Below, piece by piece: positions 54,675 through 62,600 of a DNA stretch of 64,000 bases. The stretch is from Cupriavidus taiwanensis LMG 19424. Lineage in GTDB: Bacteria > Pseudomonadota > Gammaproteobacteria > Burkholderiales > Burkholderiaceae. The DNA is taken from NCBI RefSeq assembly GCF_000069785.1, contig NC_010528.1:868001-932000 (forward strand), in the 5' to 3' direction. Under the pieces are notes generated by a model, which saw nothing but the letters and a program-made list of their open reading frames with translations, had not been told where the DNA came from and ran no database searches. The stretch's first letter is position 1. Every line of letters starts with the position of its first letter. The translations under genes and the position numbers were made by a program.

Positions 54675-57386
54675 TCAAGCTCCTTTATTGCCCGAGCGAT
54701 CCTCGAAGACCCAGCACTTGACCGTGGTCGGCCGCTTTGGCGCGGCGGGATACTCGGCGTTGTGACGCGCGTTAATCGCGCTGTTGACGACCCTCAGCTC
54801 CATGAACTTCCGGTGCCGCGAAGTGCGCAGCACCCGCTTCAGATCAGTGAGCGGAGGCATGTTGAGGCGACGGTCGTTCGCCACCTGTTCGAAGTGCCGC
54901 AGGCTGATGGCGATGGTTCCGCCATCCCCCCGGGCGTGATTGAGAACGGCGTGGTCTTCCTCCGCCGATTCGATGTGGTCGTACAGTTCCCAGAATTCCT
55001 GCACCAGCGGGTGGTCGGCGCCGATAGCCTGCTGACGCTCCACCGCCATGGTCGCCAGTTGCTTGATCGCCGCATCGCGGTATTCCTTGGGCAGTGGCAC
55101 CACGTGTCCGAGGCAGTCGACCAGCGCCATCACCTGAGCGTGGTTTTTGACCAGGCGCTGGTGCTTGACGTCGGGGTTCTTGACCAGGTGGTCCTGGTAG
55201 ACCGGCATGCGCTCGACGAAGGAGGCGAGGATCTCGCGCTCCTTGAGGATCGCGGTGAGCAGGAAGCCGGAGACGTCTTCCACCGGCATCTGCTCCAGCG
55301 CCCGCGCCGCGGCAAAGGTGTCCGGGTTCTGGCCGGCCCGGTCGAAGTACAGGTGAACGATCCGCTGCAGCACGGCCTCGCTGGCGTTGACCTCGGCGTT
55401 CTGGCTGATGACTACCGCGCCGCGGAAGGGCGGCTCGTAGGTCTCGTTGCCGGCGTTCTTGACGCCACGGGCCCGCGTGCTGCGGCCGTTGTAGGCGGTT
55501 TTCAGCTCGTTCCAGTCGAATCCCTTGACCTTGGCGCCATCCTCGCCACGGTCTCCTTCGATCAGCACCACCGGCAGGTTGGACACCTGAGCAAAGTTGC
55601 GCGCGCGCGCCGCCAGCGAGGACTTGGACGGGTCGAAGCCCTCGTAGTCGCGGCGGCCGCACAGCTTCCACAGGAACTCGATCAGCGTGGATTTGCCGGC
55701 GCCGGGCTCGCCCACCACCTCGAGGAACGGGAAGCTCTTTTGCTTGACCCCTTCGCCCTCGCGGATCTGCTCGGCGAACAGGCTGCCCAGCCAGAAGGCC
55801 AGCGCCACGATCGCCTTGGCGCCGAAGGCACGCCAGATCAGCTCCAGCCAGTCATGACGGAATCCCTTCAGGTCCGTGTTCAGCGAGAGCCCGGCGGAGC
55901 CGCCGATAGTCTTGATCGACAAGCGCCCCACGTCGAAAAAATCCTCGTCGTTGAGTGTGTACAGCTTGCCGTCCTTGACTGCGACATCCGCGTACACATA
56001 GCAGCCGTGCTCTTTGCTGTACCCCACGAAGTCGATCGTCTGCACGCTCTTGATGCGGTGCATCTGCTCCTTGAGGTAGGCGTCCAGCTGCCCGCCGGTG
56101 CCGGTGTAGAAGGCGCCCGGCGCCACGGCGAGCAGCCGCTTCTTGAACTCGGGCGCCGAGGCGATCTGCGAGCTGGTGAAGGTGTTCTTGACCGGCTCCG
56201 ATTCGTGGGGGAAGGCGACGCGGAAGTAGTACCAGGCCTCGTCGGTGGCGGCGTTGGCCTGGTAGTACAGAACGGTGGGCAGACAGGTGGCGATGTTGGT
56301 CACCACGCCGGCCTTGAGCATGGCCTCGTCGCGGATCTCCGGCTCGTCCATGTCGCTGTGTGCGCTGCGCACGGCATCCATCTCGCGGTTGAGCGCTTCC
56401 AGATCCACCTTGAACCAGTACAGCTTGCTGTCGAAGTCGAAGGGAAACTGGCTCATGCCGGTGCGGCCATAGATGAGCCGTGCCTTCTCCGCCGCGCTCG
56501 GCGCGGCCACCAGCGCGCCCAGGTAGCGGTACTCATCCAGATCCTGTGCGGACAGCTTGCCGAGCTGGTGCAGGTCGTTCCAATCGCGCTTCTTGGCGCC
56601 GATCTGCTTGGGCAGGGCGATCGAGGCTTCCCAGCCGGCCTCGCGGCTGCGCTTGAGCCACTGCTTGCCGTAGCGGGTGCCAGCGGGGTCGGCATCGAGA
56701 GCCCAGACCAGCTTCGGACGGGCCCGGCCAGCTGCGGCGCATTGCTCGGCCAACGCGGCCAGCGCCGTGCCCGGGTAGTTGACACAGGACAGGGCCGCCA
56801 CTGCCGGCACGTCGTGGTGCCAGAGGGCGATCGCGTCGAACACGCCTTCCACGATCCACAGCTCGTCGGCGCTGGATGTCTGCAGCACCGGCGGCTGCCA
56901 CCACATGCCGCTGTAGCTGCCCTGGAACGTGGCCTTGCGCGAGCCGAAGCGGTGCGCCTGGTCGATGATGCGTTCCCAGTAGACGCCGGCGCCCAGCGAG
57001 AAGCGCACGGTGGCGCTGCCGATCCGCAGCTCGTGGCTGTAGTAGCTCTCTTGGGCGTACCAGTCGCGTACCTTGGCGAGGTCGAAGCCGCGGCTGTCGC
57101 GCATATAGGCGTCGGCGGCGGCCTTGGGGTTCTCGGGCGTGGACTGAAAGCGGTCGCTCCAGCTCTCGAACAGGTCCGGGTAGAGATCCTTGATGTGCAG
57201 CTCGGCGCCGCAATGGTTCAGGCGGTTGCAGCGCACGACCCACGGTGCATTGCCGAACGCCCACAGCGTCTTCTTGCCGCAGGCCGGGCATTTGCCGTCC
57301 TCCAGCTTCTCGCCGCCGCGCTTCGACTTGAAGGCATAGTCGCGCAGCAGGCGACCGGTGACTTCGCTGTGCAGGGATGGGTTCAT
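54675..57386 (-). CDS. Phage DNA primase-helicase with toprim domain
   Basis: A 903-residue replication protein. The N-terminus has a CPACGKK...C zinc finger (residues ~33-60) like CHC2 primases. A toprim-like domain follows (DELWIVEGVFDAIALWHHDV near 170; LVWALDADPAGTRYGKQWLK near 225). The C-terminal half is a superfamily-3-like helicase with Walker A EVVGEPGAGKSTLIEFLWKL near 560 and a Walker B-like VVLIEGDRGED near 610. It should prime and unwind phage DNA at the origin. Length is full and the frame intact. It is the largest gene of the early operon. Confidence 0.88.
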   Translation of the reverse strand: MNPSLHSEVTGRLLRDYAFKSKRGGEKLEDGKCPACGKKTLWAFGNAPWVVRCNRLNHCGAELHIKDLYPDLFESWSDRFQSTPENPKAAADAYMRDSRGFDLAKVRDWYAQESYYSHELRIGSATVRFSLGAGVYWERIIDQAHRFGSRKATFQGSYSGMWWQPPVLQTSSADELWIVEGVFDAIALWHHDVPAVAALSCVNYPGTALAALAEQCAAAGRARPKLVWALDADPAGTRYGKQWLKRSREAGWEASIALPKQIGAKKRDWNDLHQLGKLSAQDLDEYRYLGALVAAPSAAEKARLIYGRTGMSQFPFDFDSKLYWFKVDLEALNREMDAVRSAHSDMDEPEIRDEAMLKAGVVTNIATCLPTVLYYQANAATDEAWYYFRVAFPHESEPVKNTFTSSQIASAPEFKKRLLAVAPGAFYTGTGGQLDAYLKEQMHRIKSVQTIDFVGYSKEHGCYVYADVAVKDGKLYTLNDEDFFDVGRLSIKTIGGSAGLSLNTDLKGFRHDWLELIWRAFGAKAIVALAFWLGSLFAEQIREGEGVKQKSFPFLEVVGEPGAGKSTLIEFLWKLCGRRDYEGFDPSKSSLAARARNFAQVSNLPVVLIEGDRGEDGAKVKGFDWNELKTAYNGRSTRARGVKNAGNETYEPPFRGAVVISQNAEVNASEAVLQRIVHLYFDRAGQNPDTFAAARALEQMPVEDVSGFLLTAILKEREILASFVERMPVYQDHLVKNPDVKHQRLVKNHAQVMALVDCLGHVVPLPKEYRDAAIKQLATMAVERQQAIGADHPLVQEFWELYDHIESAEEDHAVLNHARGDGGTIAISLRHFEQVANDRRLNMPPLTDLKRVLRTSRHRKFMELRVVNSAINARHNAEYPAAPKRPTTVKCWVFEDRSGNKGA

Positions 57387-57469
57387 GAATCTTCAGGCAA
57401 AAAGAGTCCCTCACGCCCCGGACAGGGGCATGAAGCCAGAAATCAGCAGGGAGAGGGGCTAGGCCGGGG

Positions 57470-57718
57470 TCAGGTCGGCAGCAGGTCCATCTGCCGCTCG
57501 TCCATCAGCCCCGGACGTACCTTGCCGACGGGCAGGTACGCCTTGGGGTTGGGGCGCATGCTGGGCGCGATGGTAGAGATCACCGAGGTGATGGCCTTGC
57601 AGGTGTAGGCGCACTCGATGTTGGGGCATTGCCAGTAACTCTCTTTCGAGAGCAGCGATATCACGCGGCTGGTGCGGATCTTCATGCGCGATTCGCAATG
57701 TGGGCAGGTCAGTTTCAC
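57470..57718 (-). CDS. Ogr/Delta-family late-gene activator
   Basis: An 82-residue protein from GTG 57718: MKLTCPHCESRMKIRTSRVI, then YWQCPNIECAYTCKAITSVI. The four cysteines of the C-x2-C...C-x4-C zinc finger match the Ogr/Delta family, which activates late promoters of P2-like phages. In P2 the gene lies beside gene D; here it lies within the early operon instead. GTG overlaps the upstream stop (GTGA), which fixes the start. Confidence 0.88.
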   Translation of the reverse strand: MKLTCPHCESRMKIRTSRVISLLSKESYWQCPNIECAYTCKAITSVISTIAPSMRPNPKAYLPVGKVRPGLMDERQMDLLPT

Positions 57719-57909
57719 AGCGTTTTCCCCGGAGGTACTACCAATTTGAAAGCACGTCGTTTGCCCGTCATACGCTCGGCGGCGTGCCGGATGGATGTCT
57801 TCGCAAGCCATTCGGCAGCTTGCTGCAGGGACGCCAGCCCTTGCTGCTGACGCAGGCGCTCCAACGCGGCCAGTTCCTGGTCGGTGAAGTGCAGGTCGAT
57901 TTCCGGCAT
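57715..57909 (-). CDS. Small phage protein, unknown function
   Basis: A 64-residue protein: MPEIDLHFTDQELAALERLR, QQQGLASLQQAAEWLAKTSI, then a basic tail (RMTGKRRAFKLV). The strand-helix-helix layout resembles ribbon-helix-helix proteins, though the strand is not typical. It overlaps the ogr-like gene by four bases. Confidence 0.6.
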   Translation of the reverse strand: MPEIDLHFTDQELAALERLRQQQGLASLQQAAEWLAKTSIRHAAERMTGKRRAFKLVVPPGKTL

Positions 57910-57937
57910 CTTTTGAGCGGCTCTTCGTCGTCTTGGG

Positions 57938-58159
57938 TCAGGCGCGGCGGGGCTCTACATTGGCCTCGACGGGCAGTAGAAGCCGCGCTTGGTTAAGCAA
58001 CGTTTCACGGACCAGCGTCGCGGGTTGCTCGCCGACATAGTTGGCCAGCGCGGTGACCAAGGCGAACTCGTAATCATCGAGGCGGAGGGTGATGCGGTTG
58101 TCGCGCACTCGTTTCGGATCGGGATACATGCTGTCCTCGACAGAAAGGGGAATGGTCAC
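57938..58159 (-). CDS. Ribbon-helix-helix protein
   Basis: A 73-residue protein with NRITLRLDDYEFALVTALAN then YVGEQPATLVRETLLNQARL, the strand-helix-helix of Arc/MetJ-like DNA-binding proteins. It overlaps the upstream RHH gene by four bases. In this position, just behind the early promoter, it may act as an early regulator. Confidence 0.7.
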   Translation of the reverse strand: MTIPLSVEDSMYPDPKRVRDNRITLRLDDYEFALVTALANYVGEQPATLVRETLLNQARLLLPVEANVEPRRA

Positions 58160-58359
58160 GACGCGCTGGGAGCGCGGCCGTCTTCGGCGTCCATGCCTGC
58201 CACGATGAAGAGACGGGCCAGGCTCGATGCGGAGCGGTTTTCCAGCTTTGCCCGCTTCGCGAGGCGTTCCAATTCGTCGGGCATCAGGCTGACAGTGACC
58301 CGATTCTTTGAATCAACGCCCCGCGGGGCACGGGAGACAGGGACTTTGGCGCGGTGCAT
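58156..58359 (-). CDS. Ribbon-helix-helix protein, first gene of the early operon
   Basis: A 67-residue protein: SKNRVTVSLMPDELERLAKR then AKLENRSASSLARLFIVAGM, a ribbon-helix-helix fold of the type that binds DNA as a dimer. It is the first leftward gene and its start faces the repressor gene, the position of Cox in P2. It may have a Cox-like switch role; this is inferred from position. Confidence 0.7.
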   Translation of the reverse strand: MHRAKVPVSRAPRGVDSKNRVTVSLMPDELERLAKRAKLENRSASSLARLFIVAGMDAEDGRAPSAS

Positions 58360-58403
58360 GGCGGATATACTTGTGCGGGATAGTGATGCACTACACGCCG
58401 ATT

Positions 58404-58446
58404 ATGGTACAGAAAACTGATATGGTCAACGGCGATGGTACAGAAA
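58404..58446. promoter_or_regulatory. Two direct repeats of ATGGTACAGAAA, repressor operator candidates
   Basis: The 12-mer ATGGTACAGAAA occurs at 58404-58415 and again at 58435-58446, start to start 31 bp (about three helix turns). In P2 the C repressor binds two direct repeats rather than palindromes, so the arrangement fits a P2-type switch. The copies overlap the beginning of the repressor gene, in different frames, so they are not a coding repeat. Confidence 0.5.
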
Positions 58447-58889
58447 TTAGAGTCGGCATCGGCGCTCGACTAAAAGAGGAACGTGAGCGTCTTGGCTACT
58501 CTCAACCTGCCTTTGCCGCTCTGGGCGGCGCTTCGAAGGGTTCCCAGTTGGCTTGGGAGAAGGGCTCGGCTATGCCTAATGCGGAATTCCTGCACATCGC
58601 AGCGTCAGTTGGCGTGGACGTTCTTTACGTTGTGACCGGCCGCCGCAACATGTCCAGCCTGGCAGCAGAGGAAGAGGCTGTAATTGCTGGGTATCGAATG
58701 CTCGACGCCCGAGGCCGAACTGGCGTACTAGCGCTGATCAGCGGCATGCAACCGCCAGTTGCTACGCCGGGCCGCACTGGCATGGTGTTCCATGGCCAAG
58801 TTGGCGAAGTGAAGAACATCGAGGGCGACTACCAGCAGAACGAGCCGGTGACTATCAATGTCGGCGGAAAGAAGAAGCGCACAAAGTAG
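58404..58889 (+). CDS. XRE-family phage repressor
   Basis: A ~161-residue protein with a helix-turn-helix (GARLKEERERLGYSQPAFAA then GASKGSQLAWEKGSAMPNAE), a linker with EEEAVIAGYRMLDARGRTGV, and a tail ending in GGKKKRTK. It faces the early operon and is the likely lysogeny repressor. The start is uncertain: ATG codons at 58386, 58404 and 58422 are all in frame and none has a strong ribosome site. It lacks a LexA-like peptidase domain, so SOS cleavage is not expected. Confidence 0.78.
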   Translation: MVQKTDMVNGDGTEIRVGIGARLKEERERLGYSQPAFAALGGASKGSQLAWEKGSAMPNAEFLHIAASVGVDVLYVVTGRRNMSSLAAEEEAVIAGYRMLDARGRTGVLALISGMQPPVATPGRTGMVFHGQVGEVKNIEGDYQQNEPVTINVGGKKKRTK

Positions 58890-59029
58890 CAAGTGCTGCC
58901 GCACCCCCTACTTTGGTGGCACACATGCTGCGTGCAACATGCCGTCAAATAGCGGTTCTCGCTTCAACCACCAGGGCGGTGGCGTGGCGACACGCCTCAC
59001 TGGCACCTGCGCGACCGTCTCAAAAGAGC

Positions 59030-59668
59030 ATGGAATCGCGCTTCAAATTTCTCGGGAACGTAGGCCAGGTCATCGGCGGCAGTGCAACGTTTGCCGCACC
59101 AACGTTTAATCAAACCAACCATGTGACACTGAGCGCGGAGGCGCCAGACGACCGACCGTTGCTGCTACGCCAACGTTTCAATATCGGACGACGCGTCGAG
59201 CGCATTGCCGCTGCAGAAGGCGTTGAAACCGCGGCGATTTATCGTGTTTTGCTGGAGGACTATGGCGGCCAAATTCCCAGCGACATCTCACGCGCCCACT
59301 ATCGCAGCATCGTGCGCGATCTCGATGAATGGCTAGACCATCTCAACGGCCCGAACATCAGGCCTGCATCGCGGTCCGGTCAACGGCAATTGCCAGATTG
59401 CCGGCAAAGCAGTGGCACGGCGTGTCACATGCTGCTATTTGCCCAATTCGCCATCATCCTGACCCTCTTCGCGAGCGTGCTGCTGGCAGCCTGGCTGCTG
59501 CAACCGAATCCTCCAGCCGTTTGCCGGTGGAGCGGCAAGGAATTCTCGGTGGGCTCCCTCGCAACCATGGCCACGTCGGATGTGTATGAGTGCATGACAG
59601 AAAGCGCCGGAGACCCATACTGGGCCCCTGCGCGCAATCTCGGCGGTGCGGGAATACCGCGGGGATGA
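59030..59668 (+). CDS. Phage/plasmid hypothetical protein with C-terminal membrane helix
   Basis: A 212-residue protein. ATG 59030 is preceded by AAAAGAG and opens MESRFKFLGNVGQVIGGSAT; longer frames upstream lack coding character. The front carries FAAPTFNQTNHVTL, the middle a helical domain (RVERIAAAEGVETAAIYRVL; LDEWLDHLN), and residues ~145-170 a membrane helix (FAIILTLFASVLLAAWLL). No family is recognised. It follows the repressor in the same direction by 140 bp and may be a lysogenic-conversion gene. Confidence 0.55.
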   Translation: MESRFKFLGNVGQVIGGSATFAAPTFNQTNHVTLSAEAPDDRPLLLRQRFNIGRRVERIAAAEGVETAAIYRVLLEDYGGQIPSDISRAHYRSIVRDLDEWLDHLNGPNIRPASRSGQRQLPDCRQSSGTACHMLLFAQFAIILTLFASVLLAAWLLQPNPPAVCRWSGKEFSVGSLATMATSDVYECMTESAGDPYWAPARNLGGAGIPRG

Positions 59669-60132
59669 CCTGCCGCTGGGTTGCTCAGTGGCTCTTGATA
59701 ACCGGTCTCGGCCGCCGGCATCTCCTGTTGTCGGCGGCCTGGCGCCGGAGACGCCTCTCGACCCTTCTGCGCCGTTCAAGTCTTCCACAACCCGATGACT
59801 GCTATCCGAGTCCAACGGTCATCCGCCTCCACTGTCGCTCCGGCAGTTGATGGCCTTTGCGCAGCTATAGTATTCGCCCCGGCAAGCAGACCCCCCAAAA
59901 GTGGGGGAATCAACTGTCAGCGGTGACAACGCCGATTTCATTCCGTTAAAATTTGCCCTGCGCCAGAGTTAATTGACCCCTGACGCATTCCCGACAAGCC
60001 ACCAGCGTAATGGTGGCTTTTTTTTGCTGTGGTGGCGCCCCCATCATCCGCCTCGCAAACGGTCCTACGACTAGGGGAATTTCGCCCGAGCTGTGGAGAA
60101 AAGTACCCGGCGGGCCTGTCCACTCCCCGAAT
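59669..60132. other. Non-coding stretch with two hairpins
   Basis: No supported gene. It contains a G/C hairpin CCCCCA-AAAG-TGGGGG (59892-59907) and the terminator at 59996-60025. A short AT-rich segment (GTTAAAATTTG, around 59945) could be part of a promoter. Confidence 0.5.
59996..60025 (+). terminator. Rho-independent terminator
   Basis: AAGCCACCA pairs with TGGTGGCTT around GCGTAA and is followed by a run of T residues. It ends rightward transcription from the repressor and the membrane protein gene. Confidence 0.9.
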
Positions 60133-60402
60133 CTACCTGGCGTCGCTCATTTCCATCGATTCAACCCTGGCCAGAATACGGAGCAAGCGCATCAACGGAC
60201 AGACCTGCAGATCGGCGACGACGGCACCCAGACTGTTGGCGCCATAGTCACGCACGTACTTGTGATTGATCTCGGCGATCTCATGCAAGTGGCCAGCCAC
60301 TGCGCTGCCGCTCAGCACCGCCCGCTCCCGAGTGGGGTCGAGGCAGTCGAGTGCTCGGGCGCGGATATGGGCGAGCGCGGCGCGTTTCGTGTATTTTGGC
60401 AT
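60133..60402 (-). CDS. Small cargo protein, unknown function
   Basis: An 89-residue protein starting MPKYTKRAALAHIRARALDC, basic at the front and helical after (GSAVAGHLHEIAEINHKYVR). GAGGG lies 9 bp before ATG 60402. No family is recognised. It lies in the cargo region between repressor and tail genes. Confidence 0.45.
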   Translation of the reverse strand: MPKYTKRAALAHIRARALDCLDPTRERAVLSGSAVAGHLHEIAEINHKYVRDYGANSLGAVVADLQVCPLMRLLRILARVESMEMSDAR

Positions 60403-60464
60403 CCTTGGCCCTCGCTTGGAGGTTGCACGAGAAAATAAGTGCGTTGCGGGAGGAATTGCACAAG

Positions 60465-60767
60465 GTGCAGACGGAGCGCGACTTCTTTCGTGATCTGCAC
60501 GCGCTTTCACTTAAGGAACGACGTCAAGCAGAAGAGAAGCATGCAGAGGAGATTCAGCGCCTCCAGTCCACGGGTGAAACGCTGGAATTGCGGCATCGCT
60601 CCTATAAGCTACTGGTTGAGTACTATACACAAGCTGCCTTGCCGTTTAATGCTGCCACTTTCTTGGAGCAACGGCGCCGACTGTTGCAACATCTCATAAT
60701 CCAGAAGCAGAAGGGTGTCTCCATCGCGCGGGTTAGTGTCGATGAAATCGCGTTCCTGTTTCGTTAA
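60465..60767 (+). CDS. Coiled-coil cargo protein, unknown function
   Basis: A ~100-residue protein. GTG 60465 has GGGAGGA 10 bp upstream; the frame is open further up to 60351 without a good start. Residues 1-45 are strongly charged and helical (SLKERRQAEEKHAEEIQRLQ), the rest helical with FNAATFLEQRRRLLQHLIIQ. The end VSVDEIAFLFR resembles nothing recognised. The AT-rich sequence is unlike the phage core genes. Confidence 0.45.
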   Translation: MQTERDFFRDLHALSLKERRQAEEKHAEEIQRLQSTGETLELRHRSYKLLVEYYTQAALPFNAATFLEQRRRLLQHLIIQKQKGVSIARVSVDEIAFLFR

Positions 60768-60867
60768 ATCACCGGCTGGATGTTCCCTCGTGACGACACA
60801 TTTACAAAATGTGCTGTCTCCTTTCACAATCTTCGGCGACATATCCGACTGCAGCCATGGCACAGCC

Positions 60868-61080
60868 ATGATAGTAACCTCCGAGCCCACCCGTCCCGCT
60901 GACGATTTTCAGATACGCCGGGCGCAAGCCCTTTGCGATCAGTCTCCCGAGTTGCAGGCCGACCTCGAAGTGTTTCTGGGCACGGCACCGAGCCAAGCCC
61001 AGATGGCCGTTTACCTGAAGCAGCTCAAGGCCAGGCTAGCTGCGGCCATTGTCGGGAATTTTAATTCGCCGCGCGCATAG
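60868..61080 (+). CDS. Short cargo protein, unknown function
   Basis: A ~70-residue frame starting MIVTSEPTRPADDFQIRRAQ, helical, ending in AAAIVGNFNSPRA. No strong ribosome site; an in-frame ATG at 60742 would lengthen it over the previous gene's end. Codon use is typical of the region. Low confidence. Confidence 0.35.
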   Translation: MIVTSEPTRPADDFQIRRAQALCDQSPELQADLEVFLGTAPSQAQMAVYLKQLKARLAAAIVGNFNSPRA

Positions 61081-61723
61081 CGAATCATCGTGCCCGGAGC
61101 AACAGTCGGCTGCGTTTCGTGCGGACTATGATGACGTTTCCCCCGCGGCAGTCCCGATAGAATCTAAACCCGGGTATCTTGTCATAACCCCTAGTCCCCC
61201 ATCGGCGGGGGCGAAGGTTACGTAATTGCAACGGTCCACGGTATCAGCCGTATGGCGGAATTGGAGAGGAGGCCTTGTTCCCATAGGGCAAAATGGATTG
61301 CCCCAAAAGCGGGGGCGGTGTGCCGAGGTCGTCGCGTGAATTGGTTTTGTTGTCTCCCAAACAGTTCTACCTCGTCAGAGCACGTTTCTTAAATGAAACT
61401 TAGGCCAATGCTGCTGCGACCGCGGGACATGACCATCACACAGGATTGGCCATTTTTACCCTGCTGTACCTGATGCTGACCCCTGAACTCTGGAGCCCAT
61501 GGCAGGCGAGGGCAGAATCATTTTGGGGTGGATAGCCTCCGGGGTCGTGCGCATGTTGGCAGCGTTCCCACTGTGTGTACTGGCCGTCCAGGGTGGGGTA
61601 ATGAGGCATGCATTCCACAATGCACGCTCTTGCAGTGGCGCATTCTGAATTGCTGCTGGCAATAGGTGGCAACTCCAAGGCCCGCGCTCTGGCGGGTCGG
61701 GTAATCGACCGGGGGGGCAGACT
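61081..61723. other. Non-coding stretch in the cargo region
   Basis: About 640 bp without a supported gene. It holds two G/C-run hairpins, CCCCC-ATCGGC-GGGGG (61196-61211) and GCCCCAAAAGCGGGGGC (61300-61316). The second resembles the hairpin at 59892. Short frames on either strand have no ribosome sites. Confidence 0.5.
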
Positions 61724-62008
61724 GTGAGTACAACCGAAGCCGTACCTTGCTTACTATGCGATGTGCTGGCGCGACGCTGGCTCGACCGACAAGATCGCCT
61801 GCGTGGTAGCCGCATCTACCGCTGCGCTGCCTGTGGTGGGCGATTCGCAGTCGCCGGCGATGCTCTGGGCGCTATCGAACAGGGGAGTTGGGATGTTGCT
61901 GAGTTGAAGGTTGCGGTTAGGCAGAGCATTGCATCGGGCGTCTTTCCGCGCATCGAGGACGAAGACGGACGGCCGAGCGTGATCGCGATCGGCCGTCAGG
62001 CATCCTGA
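61724..62008 (+). CDS. Zinc-ribbon-like small protein
   Basis: A 94-residue protein from GTG 61724, with a G-rich ribosome site at 61711-61717. Two Cys pairs, CLLC (residues 9-12) and CAAC (near 34-37), are spaced like a zinc ribbon around RLRGSRIYRC. The C-terminal half is helical (ELKVAVRQSIASGVFPRI). No family is certain; such ribbons often mediate DNA or protein contacts. It lies in the prophage cargo region. Confidence 0.55.
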   Translation: MSTTEAVPCLLCDVLARRWLDRQDRLRGSRIYRCAACGGRFAVAGDALGAIEQGSWDVAELKVAVRQSIASGVFPRIEDEDGRPSVIAIGRQAS

Positions 62009-62600
62009 GTTCGTTGCATGACGCTCTACCCAGTTGTCCACCGACGTGATAATGCTCTCTTGAGGGTGACGGCGCTGGTGGCCTCACCCTAGCGATTGCT
62101 TGGCGACATTGGTGCAGGCTCGGCTTTCATCTGGTTCGCGGGATATAGCGGTATGACGCGGCGAGCAACCTCCGGCTCCCGGCAAATCGGCCAGTTGTCC
62201 CACTGCGGCCGCGGAATAGCGCTCCCTTACGGCTCCCCATGGAAAAAGCGAATTGTCGTCGAGGCACTGCGCAGGCGCACGTGGCCGTCAAGTGCTGCTG
62301 GCACTTGCTGAGCCTGGATCGCTTGCCGACCGATCAGCAATTCGGGCGCGTGCCGGCGGCCTCGACCGGCTGCAACGGCCAATGATGGGATATTCATCGC
62401 TGGCTCATCGAGAGTCTGTTAGCTTGGTGGGAGCCGACGTTCGAACGACCGAGGGATCGCGGGGGCAACGACGCTTCATGGCCAACAACGGTCCTACGTC
62501 GTCGCTTCCAGATAAGGCGTTGCAATGATGCCTCGCACGCCCGTGAAGCACCTCAGCCTGGTGTTATTCGGCTCACCTCGACAACGAGGCGGCGTTCCCT
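62009..62600. other. Stretch without a recognised gene
   Basis: About 590 bp between the zinc-ribbon gene and the gpD stop. Several open frames lack ribosome sites and coherent composition. No terminator for the leftward tail operon was found here. Confidence 0.45.

Noticed and set aside
54474..57608. 1044-codon plus-strand open frame opposite the phage primase
   Set aside because: The minus strand has the zinc finger, toprim and Walker motifs in order. The plus-strand product has none.
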